The notes under the pieces were generated by a model. The model had not been told where the DNA came from. It was given only the letters and a program-made list of their open reading frames with translations, and searched no databases. A DNA stretch of 10,221 nt from an uncultured Cellvibrio sp. (GTDB taxonomy: Bacteria > Pseudomonadota > Gammaproteobacteria > Pseudomonadales > Cellvibrionaceae): NCBI GenBank assembly GCA_946886255.1, contig CAMPIG010000139.1, positions 1-10,221 of the forward strand, in the 5' to 3' direction. Each line of letters begins with the position of its first letter. The first letter of the stretch is position 1. Below are positions 1 through 6,306 of the stretch, one piece after another. The position numbers and the translations under genes are program-made.

Positions 1-201
1 GCTAATTACACCGTAGAAGGTTCCAACAATGGCACGAGCTGGACCAACCTCGCCACCCACACCGGCGGCACCTTTGGTGCTCGCACGGACAGTAAAAACC
101 TGTCCGGTAGTTACCGTTATGTGCGCATCAATGCAACGCAGCGCAGTGCGGGGAATACCTGGGGTTATTCGATCTTTGAGGTGCGAGTGTTTGGGAATTA
201 A
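1..201 (+). CDS. C-terminal end of a secreted protein with an F5/8-type C (CBM32-like) domain, 5'-partial
   Basis: The frame is open from base 1 and ends with TAA at 199-201, giving the last 66 residues of a protein whose start lies outside the window. The visible part reads as the second half of a discoidin/F5-F8 type C beta-sandwich: a 'TVEGSNNGTSWTNLAT' stretch, then 'YRYVRINATQ' and a closing 'IFEVRVFGN'. That pattern (VEGSxDGxxWxxL, YRYVRI, hydrophobic final strand) is typical of family 32-like carbohydrate-binding modules at the C-terminus of secreted glycoside hydrolases or lyases. The catalytic part is not visible, so the enzyme cannot be named. A strong terminator follows 28 bases later. 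Neighbouring genes also concern polysaccharides, which fits a secreted plant-cell-wall enzyme. Confidence 0.85.
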   Translation, partial: ANYTVEGSNNGTSWTNLATHTGGTFGARTDSKNLSGSYRYVRINATQRSAGNTWGYSIFEVRVFGN

Positions 202-228
202 TTAAAGAAATCACGTCCTCGTTTGCTT

Positions 229-259
229 GGGCAACACTGCAAAGTGTTTGCCCTTTTTT
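229..259 (+). terminator. Rho-independent terminator after the F5/8-domain gene
   Basis: Left arm GGGCAACACT (229-238), tetraloop GCAA (239-242) and right arm AGTGTTTGCCC (243-253) pair with a single bulged base. A run of six T follows at 254-259. This is a textbook intrinsic terminator on the plus strand, and it separates the partial upstream gene from the haemoglobin gene. Confidence 0.9.
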
Positions 260-342
260 ATTTCAACACCACCACCATTCCCGCCATTTTCCGTGCAACG
301 ATAAGTAAATACTGCAACAATAACGTCCCTTTTATTTTCACG

Positions 343-786
343 ATGCAGGTAACGAACGTGGCCGATATTCCTCTCTACGGTTTCTCGGATAATTCCTTTC
401 AGGCGGCAGGCGGTGTTGAAGGTATTCGTAAGCTGGTTGACGATTTTTATCACGAAATGGATTCGCTGCCGGAAGCGGTGGTTATCCGCAAAATGCACCG
501 GCAGGATCTCACCGTGTCACGCGATAAACTTACGTCATTTCTTTGCGGCTGGATGGGTGGCCCGAAGCTGTACCATGAAAAATACGGCAGCATTAACATC
601 CCGGGTAGCCACGCCCATCTGCCGATCAGCGAAACAGAACGCGATGCGTGGCTGCTGTGTATGAAACGAGCCATAGCCAAGCAACATTATCGACCGGAAT
701 TTTCAACCTACTTATTAGCTCAACTAAGCATTCCTGCTGAACGGATATTCGCTACCAGCAGAAAGCCGGATGACGATAAAAAATAG
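343..786 (+). CDS. Group II truncated haemoglobin (2-on-2 globin)
   Basis: A 147-residue haem protein of the truncated globin family, group II (the GlbO/YjbI-like class), likely cytosolic and binding O2, NO or peroxide-type ligands. Visible globin landmarks are 'DDFYHEM' with the B10 tyrosine at residue 36, the 'GWMGGPKLY' signature at 69-77, the proximal F8 histidine at about H90 in 'SHAHLPI', and 'ERDAWLLCM' with the group II G8 tryptophan at W103. The CD1 position appears to be His (H52 in 'KMHRQD'), as in Pseudomonas-type members, where mycobacterial GlbO has Tyr. I chose the ATG at 343 because homologues begin shortly before 'YGxxDxSFQAAGG', and it is the first ATG in the frame. There is no good Shine-Dalgarno upstream, so initiation may be weak. 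The gene converges on the membrane protein at 810. The physiological ligand cannot be told from sequence. Confidence 0.92.
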   Translation: MQVTNVADIPLYGFSDNSFQAAGGVEGIRKLVDDFYHEMDSLPEAVVIRKMHRQDLTVSRDKLTSFLCGWMGGPKLYHEKYGSINIPGSHAHLPISETERDAWLLCMKRAIAKQHYRPEFSTYLLAQLSIPAERIFATSRKPDDDKK

Positions 787-809
787 CACGTGTTAAGCGA
801 TCTGGGTCC

Positions 810-1187
810 TTATTCCCACAGCGCGATAATCTGTTTGCTGTAAATCGATATCGCCAAACCCGCAAGACAAATTCCCACACCCGTCAATTCAACCACGTTG
901 GTCTCTTTTGCTTTCAAGATAAAAACCTGGATTAAAATGCCGATGATCAACGCGCACACGTGCGCATAAATAACCATCGCCGGATAACTGAAAAAATTAT
1001 CGCCACGGCCGTAATAAATAGCGAAGCCCGTCGTCGCGATAAAAATCAACGGCAAAGACATTCCCGCAATCTTCAATGCATCTACAAACGACACCAAGCC
1101 ATCGTGGTGTTGCTCTTGAATGCCCAACAAATTAGGTACTTGCACGCAGAGCGTGGCGACAATCAACCAAAGAAAACAGGCGAGCAT
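810..1187 (-). CDS. Small hypothetical membrane protein, four predicted helices
   Basis: About 125 residues with four hydrophobic stretches. In order: an N-terminal helix beginning 'MLACFLWLIVATLCVQ', a second around 'GMSLPLIFIATTGFAIYY', a third around 'MVIYAHVCALIIGILIQVFI', and a fourth around 'LTGVGICLAGLAISIYS'. Between helices 1 and 2 lies a polar loop rich in His and Asp (QEQHHDG). I do not recognise the family. Two ATGs compete: 1199 gives MEIF-MLACF and 1187 gives MLACF. I prefer 1187 because GGAG at 1194-1197 lies six bases upstream of it, whereas 1199 has no clear ribosome-binding site. The gene runs convergently to the haemoglobin gene with 23 bases between the stops; there is no evident operon partner. 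Confidence 0.7.
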   Translation of the reverse strand: MLACFLWLIVATLCVQVPNLLGIQEQHHDGLVSFVDALKIAGMSLPLIFIATTGFAIYYGRGDNFFSYPAMVIYAHVCALIIGILIQVFILKAKETNVVELTGVGICLAGLAISIYSKQIIALWE

Positions 1188-1193
1188 AAAAAT

Positions 1194-1197
1194 CTCC
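1194..1197 (-). promoter_or_regulatory. Ribosome-binding site that decides the start of the small membrane protein
   Basis: Read on the minus strand this is GGAG, six bases before the ATG at 1187-1185. It lies inside the possible longer N-terminus that would begin at 1199, so it argues for the shorter protein. Confidence 0.5.
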
Positions 1198-1232
1198 ATC
1201 AAAGAAAGCGGTAGTGTTTAGAGGAGTCAATA

Positions 1233-1295
1233 ATGATTAGTTCATCGAGGGCGGAGCGGGTGAGTTACGTCTGTAAAAAATGTCCGGAAGGGTAG
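1233..1295 (+). CDS. Possible 20-codon small ORF with a good ribosome-binding site and a CxxC
   Basis: In the gap between the membrane protein and the arabinanase, GAGGAG (1221-1226) precedes an ATG at 1233 by six bases. The frame runs 20 codons to TAG at 1293-1295. The product ends with 'YVCKKCPEG', giving one CxxC pair. No promoter or homologue is recognised. A short frame with a chance Shine-Dalgarno is quite possible, so this is a candidate only. Confidence 0.2.
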   Translation: MISSSRAERVSYVCKKCPEG

Positions 1296-1362
1296 GCCAG
1301 TGGCACGTATTTGCTCTGAGTAATTGTCGAATTTTTTATCAATGTTCCTTCGTTAAATTCGA

Positions 1363-1398
1363 GTTACACAAGGCCAGATTAATCTGGCTTTGTGTAAC
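1363..1398 (-). terminator. 36-bp near-perfect palindrome after the arabinanase gene, likely terminator or 3' stabilising hairpin
   Basis: Two 18-base arms (1363-1380 and 1381-1398) are complementary except at the pair 1372/1389. It lies 21 bases beyond the arabinanase stop. The centre CAGATTAATCTG would fold with a small loop. There is no T-run on the minus strand, so it is not a textbook intrinsic terminator. The one imperfect pair is G-U in plus-strand RNA but A-C in minus-strand RNA. It lies about 160 bases upstream of the minus-strand membrane protein gene and could also insulate that gene from read-through. Confidence 0.6.
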
Positions 1399-1419
1399 CG
1401 TTAAAAGCATGTAAAAAAA

Positions 1420-2829
1420 TTAATAGCGTGGCCAACCGCTGGAATCCCAGTTCAGCGTGCTCATCAATAGCTTGGGTGTACCGTTGTCCGAGGCATCATA
1501 GGCGTGTCTGGCAATAACATCGGTGTTGGCAATATCCTGACCACCTGGGCCAACCCACTGACTGTTGCCGGCATCCAGCACAGAGCCACCACCATTCATC
1601 AAGTTCACACCATTCTTATCGACATAGGGACCCGCCACATTCGCGGAGCGTCCGTACACAATTCTGTAGGTACTGTTAATACCATCGCAGCATTTGCCAA
1701 TAGAGGTGAACAGATAGTAGTAGCCCTGACGGTAAATAATTGTCGGCGCTTCAATGCCGCCACTGCGGCTGGCAATGGAGTGGATCATGCCGGTCGGCTT
1801 CATGGTATTCGGGTTCAGGCGCACGATTTTGATACCGCTGTTCCAGGAGCCGAAGGTCAGCCAGGGATTGCCGTTCTTGTCGATCACCAGGTCGGGATCA
1901 ATCGCGTTGTAGTTGTCGGAGTTGGTCGTGCGAATGACCATCCCATCGTCGCGCCAGTTGCCAGCACCGACGCTGGTTGCAGAGGCCAGGCCGATGACAG
2001 AAACCTTCGAGCCAAACGTGGAAACGGAGTAGTACAGCCAGACGCGACCGTTAAAATACTTCAGGTCTGGTGCCCACACGTCGATTCCTTCTTGGCCTGG
2101 TACGTAGTTTTTCCACCAGCTAAGGCCATTCGGGAATACGGCAGGCAGGGGCTCCCACTGGAGGCCGTTATTTGAATATTTGCCGTAGATGCCCGGACCG
2201 GTCTGCATCAGGTACCAGGTTCCATTTTCGTAAATAATGGTCGGGTCATGAGTAACCAGATTGCCCGTGACCGGCCAATGGTTAACTGCACCGTTGGTGG
2301 TGGATGTATCCGCTGGCACGTTGCTGCTTTTGATGGGCGTTAACAGGAACCGTTGTGCATCGCCGCCCCAGTAATTCCATTGTGCGATGTTGGCACCGTC
2401 AGCGGTGCTGAAGTTGTACAAATCGAGTGCCTTACCGCTGAACTTATTGATGAAACTGACCACCCCATTGCCGTGCTCCGTAATGCTCCACAGTTGTGAA
2501 TCGCCGCCCCAGTAGTCGTACTGAACAACGTTGGCACCGTCGGCAGAATTCCATTCAAATACTTCCATTGCCTTTCCACTGAGGCGGTTGGTAATGGAGT
2601 AGAAACCGCTGCCGCGACTGGTCACAATCCAATGTTGATGTTGGCCACCATTGTCAGACCATTGAAGCACATTGGCAGCGTTTGCCGTCGATGCGCCAGT
2701 GACTTCAACGGGTTTTCCGCTGACCTGGGAAGTAATAAGGTAGGTACCATTGCTCACAGCTGCCTGAACGTGGCTGAAGCAGAATGCGCCAATGATGAAT
2801 AAAGAACATCTGAGTGTTTTTGAAAGCAT
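1420..2829 (-). CDS. Secreted endo-alpha-1,5-L-arabinanase: CBM13-like module plus GH43
   Basis: A 469-residue secreted enzyme predicted to cut alpha-1,5-L-arabinan, the side chain of pectic rhamnogalacturonan I. Residues 1-23 form a Sec signal peptide (hydrophobic core, cleavage near VQA-A). Residues 25-165 are a ricin-B/CBM13-like module with three 47-residue repeats carrying QxW-type motifs at about 56, 103 and 150. Residues 190-469 are a five-bladed GH43 propeller resembling Cellvibrio japonicus Arb43A. The three GH43 acidic residues are in place: D195 in 'THDPT' (base), D311 in 'NAIDPD' (pKa modulator) and E360 in 'IEAPT' (acid). 'WAPDL', 'FGSW' and 'GKCCDG' are also typical, and the 'RHAYD' His (about 442) probably serves the central metal site. 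The start is supported by AGAGG at 2838-2842, eight bases upstream. It is divergent from the GH105 fusion gene and shares its regulatory region. Confidence 0.93.
   Translation of the reverse strand: MLSKTLRCSLFIIGAFCFSHVQAAVSNGTYLITSQVSGKPVEVTGASTANAANVLQWSDNGGQHQHWIVTSRGSGFYSITNRLSGKAMEVFEWNSADGANVVQYDYWGGDSQLWSITEHGNGVVSFINKFSGKALDLYNFSTADGANIAQWNYWGGDAQRFLLTPIKSSNVPADTSTTNGAVNHWPVTGNLVTHDPTIIYENGTWYLMQTGPGIYGKYSNNGLQWEPLPAVFPNGLSWWKNYVPGQEGIDVWAPDLKYFNGRVWLYYSVSTFGSKVSVIGLASATSVGAGNWRDDGMVIRTTNSDNYNAIDPDLVIDKNGNPWLTFGSWNSGIKIVRLNPNTMKPTGMIHSIASRSGGIEAPTIIYRQGYYYLFTSIGKCCDGINSTYRIVYGRSANVAGPYVDKNGVNLMNGGGSVLDAGNSQWVGPGGQDIANTDVIARHAYDASDNGTPKLLMSTLNWDSSGWPRY
2361..2541 (-). repeat. Coding repeats of the CBM13-like module, 141-bp period
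   Basis: Segments 2361-2400 and 2502-2541 are near-copies 141 bp (47 codons) apart. They encode the 'GANxxQxxYWGGD' part of successive ricin-B subdomains. A third, more diverged copy lies 47 codons nearer the N-terminus (around residue 57, 'WSDNGG'). The repeat is protein architecture and not a mobile element. Confidence 0.75.
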
Positions 2830-3013
2830 ATTACAGACCTCTTAAAGGATTTTATTGTTATGTCTCTGTAGTACAGGGATCAGGAGAGAAAGTAAGAGAA
2901 GAACGGATAGCTCGGTACGTCACGATTCGTCTTATTATCTTTTCCGCCGTGCAAGCCGTCCTTAAGCGGTTCATTCCGTCCCAAGAGTGTAATGATTTGA
3001 CGGTTATTTGTCT

Positions 3014-3042
3014 TATATATTTTTGCAATAACTAAGTGTTAA
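3014..3042 (-). promoter_or_regulatory. Candidate sigma-70 promoter for the arabinanase gene
   Basis: On the minus strand TTAACA (3042-3037) is followed after 17 bases by TATATA (3019-3014). Hexamers and spacing are close to the sigma-70 consensus. The predicted transcription start is near 3007. Confidence 0.5.
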
Positions 3043-3069
3043 GTGCTTTTTCCAAGCATTTTCGATGGT

Positions 3070-3098
3070 TTGTTAAAAATAATGTCATATTATATATT
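3070..3098 (+). promoter_or_regulatory. Candidate sigma-70 promoter for the GH105 fusion gene
   Basis: TTGTTA (3070-3075), a 17-base spacer, then TATATT (3093-3098). This is a good sigma-70 match that would start transcription near 3105 and leave a leader of about 80 bases before the ATG at 3184. Confidence 0.55.
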
Positions 3099-3170
3099 CT
3101 CGGTGATCAATAACGACGATAAATAAACTCAACCATTTGGTGACCGCCAGCGCTTGCCAATGTAATCAGC

Positions 3171-3175
3171 AAAGG
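3171..3175 (+). promoter_or_regulatory. Ribosome-binding site deciding the GH105 fusion start
   Basis: AAAGG lies eight bases before the ATG at 3184. The alternative GTG at 3175 overlaps this site and has no Shine-Dalgarno of its own, so 3184 is preferred. Confidence 0.65.
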
Positions 3176-3183
3176 TGCCTGCA

Positions 3184-5610
3184 ATGCGTCTTCTCCTCTT
3201 ATGTGCTCTCTGCATGTTATTTCCCGCTTGTGCCTGGGTTTCAAACGACACGGCCAGCATCAGCAAACCCAACCCTGCATCTGTTAAGGCACTGACGAAA
3301 AGGGTAGCCGACTGGCAGATCGAACATTTTGCCGAGGAGGGAAAGTACCGGGCTCTGCCTCGTAAGCCGCCGGAATGGATGAACCGGGAGCAGTACCACG
3401 ATCTTGAATGGCACCACGGGGCGCTATATGCCGGTATGAACCAGTGGCGCAAGGTGGCTGACGAGCCTGAGAACTACACGAATTGGTTGATCGGCATTGG
3501 CGAGCGCAATGGTTGGAATCTGCATCACCGGCCGTACCACGCGGATGACCATACTGTAGGCCAGTTTTACCTGGCCCTATACGAAGACTTCAATGATCCG
3601 GCAATGCTCGAGCCGATCCGCACGCAGTTTGACTGGATTTTAGAAAACCGCAAAACCGGCACTCTGGAATGGGAGGCAGAAAACACCCATGCCCACGACC
3701 GCTGGGGCTGGAGCGATGCGTTATTCATGGCGCCGCCAGTATGGGCGCGGCTCGCCAAGGTAACGGGTGATTCCAAATATCTGGCCTTTATGGATGAGGA
3801 ATATCACGCGACTTACGACTTGCTCTGGAGTGAGAAAGATCGGCTTTTCTGGCGTGATTCCAGCTACTTCACCCAACGTGAAAAAAACGGGGAAGATATC
3901 TTTTGGTCGCGCGGCAATGGCTGGGTGTTTGGCGGCTTGGCGCTGATGATTCCGGATCTGCCGCACGACTGGGAAGGCCGCGATTTTTATCTCACGCTAT
4001 TCAAAGACATGGCGGCCCAATTAAAAGAGATTCAACGCGCAGACGGCACCTGGTCTATGGGGCTGCTTGGCGGCACTGAGGGGTATCCGATCAGAGAAAC
4101 CAGCGGTACATCTTTTTTTACGTTTGGTCTCGCCTGGGGTGTTAATCAAGGTATTTTGGATCGCGCTACTTATGAGCCAGTCATCCTGCGTGCGTGGCAG
4201 GCTCTTTCCAGCGCAGTAACCAAAGAAGGTTTGCTCGGGTATGTACAACCGGTAGGCGCCGCGCCGGGTGATTCCTTCCCCGATTACACAGAAGTGTACG
4301 GTGTAGGTGCCTTTCTTGCGGCCGGTAGTGAACTCTACAAAATGCTCTTACCCAAAGGTGCCGGGGAAAAAACGGGCAGTACCGCAATAAAAACGTTTAT
4401 GTATAACGGCGGCTGGTGTTGGTTCCAGGATCCGCGCGCGATTATTCAAAATGATCAGTTGCTCATTGGCGGTGTTGCCGGGAATGGTCGTGGCGATGCC
4501 GCCGTTGGCGTGTACGACCTGGGCAGCGGTACTCGCACAGGCCGCACAACGCTGCACGAGAATTTTGATCGCGACGATCACAATTCGCCGGTGTTCTACG
4601 CTCGCCCGGACGGTAGCGTAGTAACGGTTTACGCACGTCACAGCACTGAAAATCTGCATTACTATCGTATTTCATCAGCCAACAATTATTTGCAGTGGGG
4701 CGATGAAAAAACTATCGCGTATGAAGATCAGGTCACCTACATGAACCTCTACTACCTGGAGAGTGACGACATCCTGTACAACTTTTTTCGTGGCATTGAT
4801 TGGAACCCCACCGTTATCACATCGAAGGATCACGGCACTTCCTGGGGTGAGGCGCAACACCTGATTCAAAATGAAGTAGAAGGTCGTCACCGTCCTTACG
4901 CACGCTACGCCAGCAATGGTAAAGACACCATTGCGATTTCATTTACCGACGCCCACCCACGCGATTACGGCACCAGTATTTATTATGCTGAATTTCGCAA
5001 CGGCAATTTTTACACGGCCAATGGCGCCCTGATAAAAAATTTACAAAAAGATGGCCCGCTAAAACCGTCAGAAGCCGAAAAAATTTTTACCGGTGGTGAA
5101 GGTGCGTTTCGTGGCAATGAACTAAGCGCGGAAAAAAGCGCGTGGACTAGCGCGATTGCCTTTGATGCGAAAGGCCAGCCACACATCGCTTATTCGCTTT
5201 ACATGAATAATCGTGATCAGCGCTACCGCATCGCCACCTGGAATGGAACAACATGGATCGATCGCGAAGTTGCGCGCGCCGGCACACGGCTTTACGAGCG
5301 TGAGGCGAGTTACACAGGGTTGATTACATTCGATTCGACCAACCCCAATCTGGTGGTGATTTCCACCGATGTAAGCCCCACCACGGGCGAACCATTGGGT
5401 GGTAAACATCAAATATTTAAAGCAAACATTGGTACGCAAGACACAATCAAAAACATCCAATGGGAACGGCTCACCTTTGATGATAAACGTCACAACATCC
5501 GGCCTTTGATTGTGTCTGGAGAAGGACACAAAATCATTTTATGGTCGCGTGGACAATACAACACGTATACCGATTATTACCTTGATACAGTTGGGCTGAT
5601 TGTCGAGTGA
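3184..5610 (+). CDS. Exported GH105 unsaturated-uronyl hydrolase fused to a BNR_4 beta-propeller (PL24/25/42 or GH145 type)
   Basis: An 808-residue two-domain protein. It begins with a signal sequence; a cysteine at 16 ('LFPAC') could be a weak lipobox, so either a lipoprotein or a soluble periplasmic protein. Residues ~30-388 are GH105, which removes 4,5-unsaturated uronic acid from lyase products by enol-ether hydration. Markers are 'HADDHTVGQFY' (Asp 121/122), 'WGWSDALFMAPPVW' (D178, likely catalytic), 'WSRGNGW' (241-247), 'TSFFTFGLAWG' and 'EVYGVGAF'. After a short linker, residues ~405-808 form a BNR_4 propeller with 'WCWFQDPRA', 'DDHNSPVF' (H466), 'YARHS' (H486), 'TYMNLYYL' (Y519), 'FFRG' (R536) and 'HRPY'. 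That domain occurs in ulvan lyases (PL24/25), in PL42 lyases that cut Rha-GlcA caps and in GH145. A lyase making the unsaturated uronide joined to the enzyme that removes it is the simplest reading; the substrate is unproven. Confidence 0.88.
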   Translation: MRLLLLCALCMLFPACAWVSNDTASISKPNPASVKALTKRVADWQIEHFAEEGKYRALPRKPPEWMNREQYHDLEWHHGALYAGMNQWRKVADEPENYTNWLIGIGERNGWNLHHRPYHADDHTVGQFYLALYEDFNDPAMLEPIRTQFDWILENRKTGTLEWEAENTHAHDRWGWSDALFMAPPVWARLAKVTGDSKYLAFMDEEYHATYDLLWSEKDRLFWRDSSYFTQREKNGEDIFWSRGNGWVFGGLALMIPDLPHDWEGRDFYLTLFKDMAAQLKEIQRADGTWSMGLLGGTEGYPIRETSGTSFFTFGLAWGVNQGILDRATYEPVILRAWQALSSAVTKEGLLGYVQPVGAAPGDSFPDYTEVYGVGAFLAAGSELYKMLLPKGAGEKTGSTAIKTFMYNGGWCWFQDPRAIIQNDQLLIGGVAGNGRGDAAVGVYDLGSGTRTGRTTLHENFDRDDHNSPVFYARPDGSVVTVYARHSTENLHYYRISSANNYLQWGDEKTIAYEDQVTYMNLYYLESDDILYNFFRGIDWNPTVITSKDHGTSWGEAQHLIQNEVEGRHRPYARYASNGKDTIAISFTDAHPRDYGTSIYYAEFRNGNFYTANGALIKNLQKDGPLKPSEAEKIFTGGEGAFRGNELSAEKSAWTSAIAFDAKGQPHIAYSLYMNNRDQRYRIATWNGTTWIDREVARAGTRLYEREASYTGLITFDSTNPNLVVISTDVSPTTGEPLGGKHQIFKANIGTQDTIKNIQWERLTFDDKRHNIRPLIVSGEGHKIILWSRGQYNTYTDYYLDTVGLIVE

Positions 5611-5627
5611 CCGCGAAGGTCAGATTA

Positions 5628-6269
5628 TTATTTTGCAGTTGCGCCTGGCCGCCGCACGGCGCGCACCTTACCGCTGCTGCCGCCCCCACAAAAGAAGCGG
5701 TCGCCACCGTCTGACTCGAGCCCCGAAACGTTTATTCCCACTGGTAAGTCCAGCCGTTTAAGCACCTCTCCCGTATGTGGGTCTACTTGTCGCAATTCAC
5801 TTTCGTCCCCTTCCCAGGTGGCATGCCACAGCTCGCCATCCACCCAGGTCACGCCGGTGACAAAGCGGTTGGATTCAATCGAACTCAGAATTTTACCGGT
5901 CGCCGGGTCGACCTGATGGATCTTGCGGCTGCGATGCTGGCCTACCCAGAGCGAGCCTTCGGCCCAGGCGAGGCCGGAAGCACCGCCGTCGGGTGTGGGG
6001 ATTGTTGACAATACGTGGCCGGTGTCCGGGTCGATTTTCTGGATACGATCCTCGGCAATCTGAAAGAGATGCTGCCCGTCGAACGCGGTTCCCGCATGCG
6101 CAGCCACATCAATCGAACGCAGGATTTTTCCACTGTCCGGGTCAAGCGCGTTCAGTTTGTCTCCCGACGCAAACCAGGTCTGGTGGCCGTCATAGCTGAC
6201 GCCGGCAACTTCATTAACACCGGGGAATGGCCCGTATTCACAAATAACCTCGGCCGCTGCTCGTTTCAT
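5628..6269 (-). CDS. Cytosolic beta-propeller protein with DPxTG repeats (glutamine-cyclotransferase-like fold)
   Basis: 213 residues without a signal peptide or membrane segment. Four near-identical motifs recur every 37-42 residues: DPDSGKIL (43-50), DPDTGHVL (80-87), DPATGKIL (121-128) and DPHTGEVL (163-170). Each is preceded by a 'WxxxG' or 'LWxG' strand such as 'SLWVGQH' and 'ELWHATWEG'. A degenerate last blade ends 'GGGSSGKVRAV'. This is the PQQ/glutaminyl-cyclotransferase-like propeller pattern, but enzymatic activity cannot be claimed. The start has GAGG eight bases upstream. The stop lies 17 bases from the convergent GH105 fusion. It sits 37 bases downstream of the regulator gene on the same strand, so the two are likely co-transcribed. 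Binding of a small ligand or a scaffolding role is possible; the function is unknown. Confidence 0.75.
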   Translation of the reverse strand: MKRAAAEVICEYGPFPGVNEVAGVSYDGHQTWFASGDKLNALDPDSGKILRSIDVAAHAGTAFDGQHLFQIAEDRIQKIDPDTGHVLSTIPTPDGGASGLAWAEGSLWVGQHRSRKIHQVDPATGKILSSIESNRFVTGVTWVDGELWHATWEGDESELRQVDPHTGEVLKRLDLPVGINVSGLESDGGDRFFCGGGSSGKVRAVRRPGATAK

Positions 6270-6306
6270 GGTGGTTTCCTCATTGTTGGATAAATAAGCG
6301 GCCAGT

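Larger units (their letters stand above)
2830..3183. promoter_or_regulatory. Divergent intergenic region between the arabinanase and the GH105 fusion gene
   Basis: About 350 bases, AT-rich on the right side, with no convincing gene. It carries a candidate promoter in each direction (listed separately) whose -35 elements lie about 30 bases apart, so one regulator could control both genes. The arabinanase mRNA would have a leader of roughly 175-180 bases. I see no clear palindromic operator. Confidence 0.6.

Noticed and set aside
223..342. N-terminal extension of the truncated haemoglobin from TTG at 223
   Set aside because: The extension would run through the terminator hairpin and T-run, has no globin similarity, and homologues start near the ATG at 343.
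1504..2175. A 223-codon plus-strand open frame antisense to the arabinanase gene
   Set aside because: It lies wholly inside a clearly recognised GH43 gene, has no recognisable domain and has a composition expected of an antisense shadow.
3175..3183. GTG at 3175 as the start of the GH105 fusion
   Set aside because: It overlaps the AAAGG ribosome-binding site that serves the ATG at 3184 and has no Shine-Dalgarno of its own.
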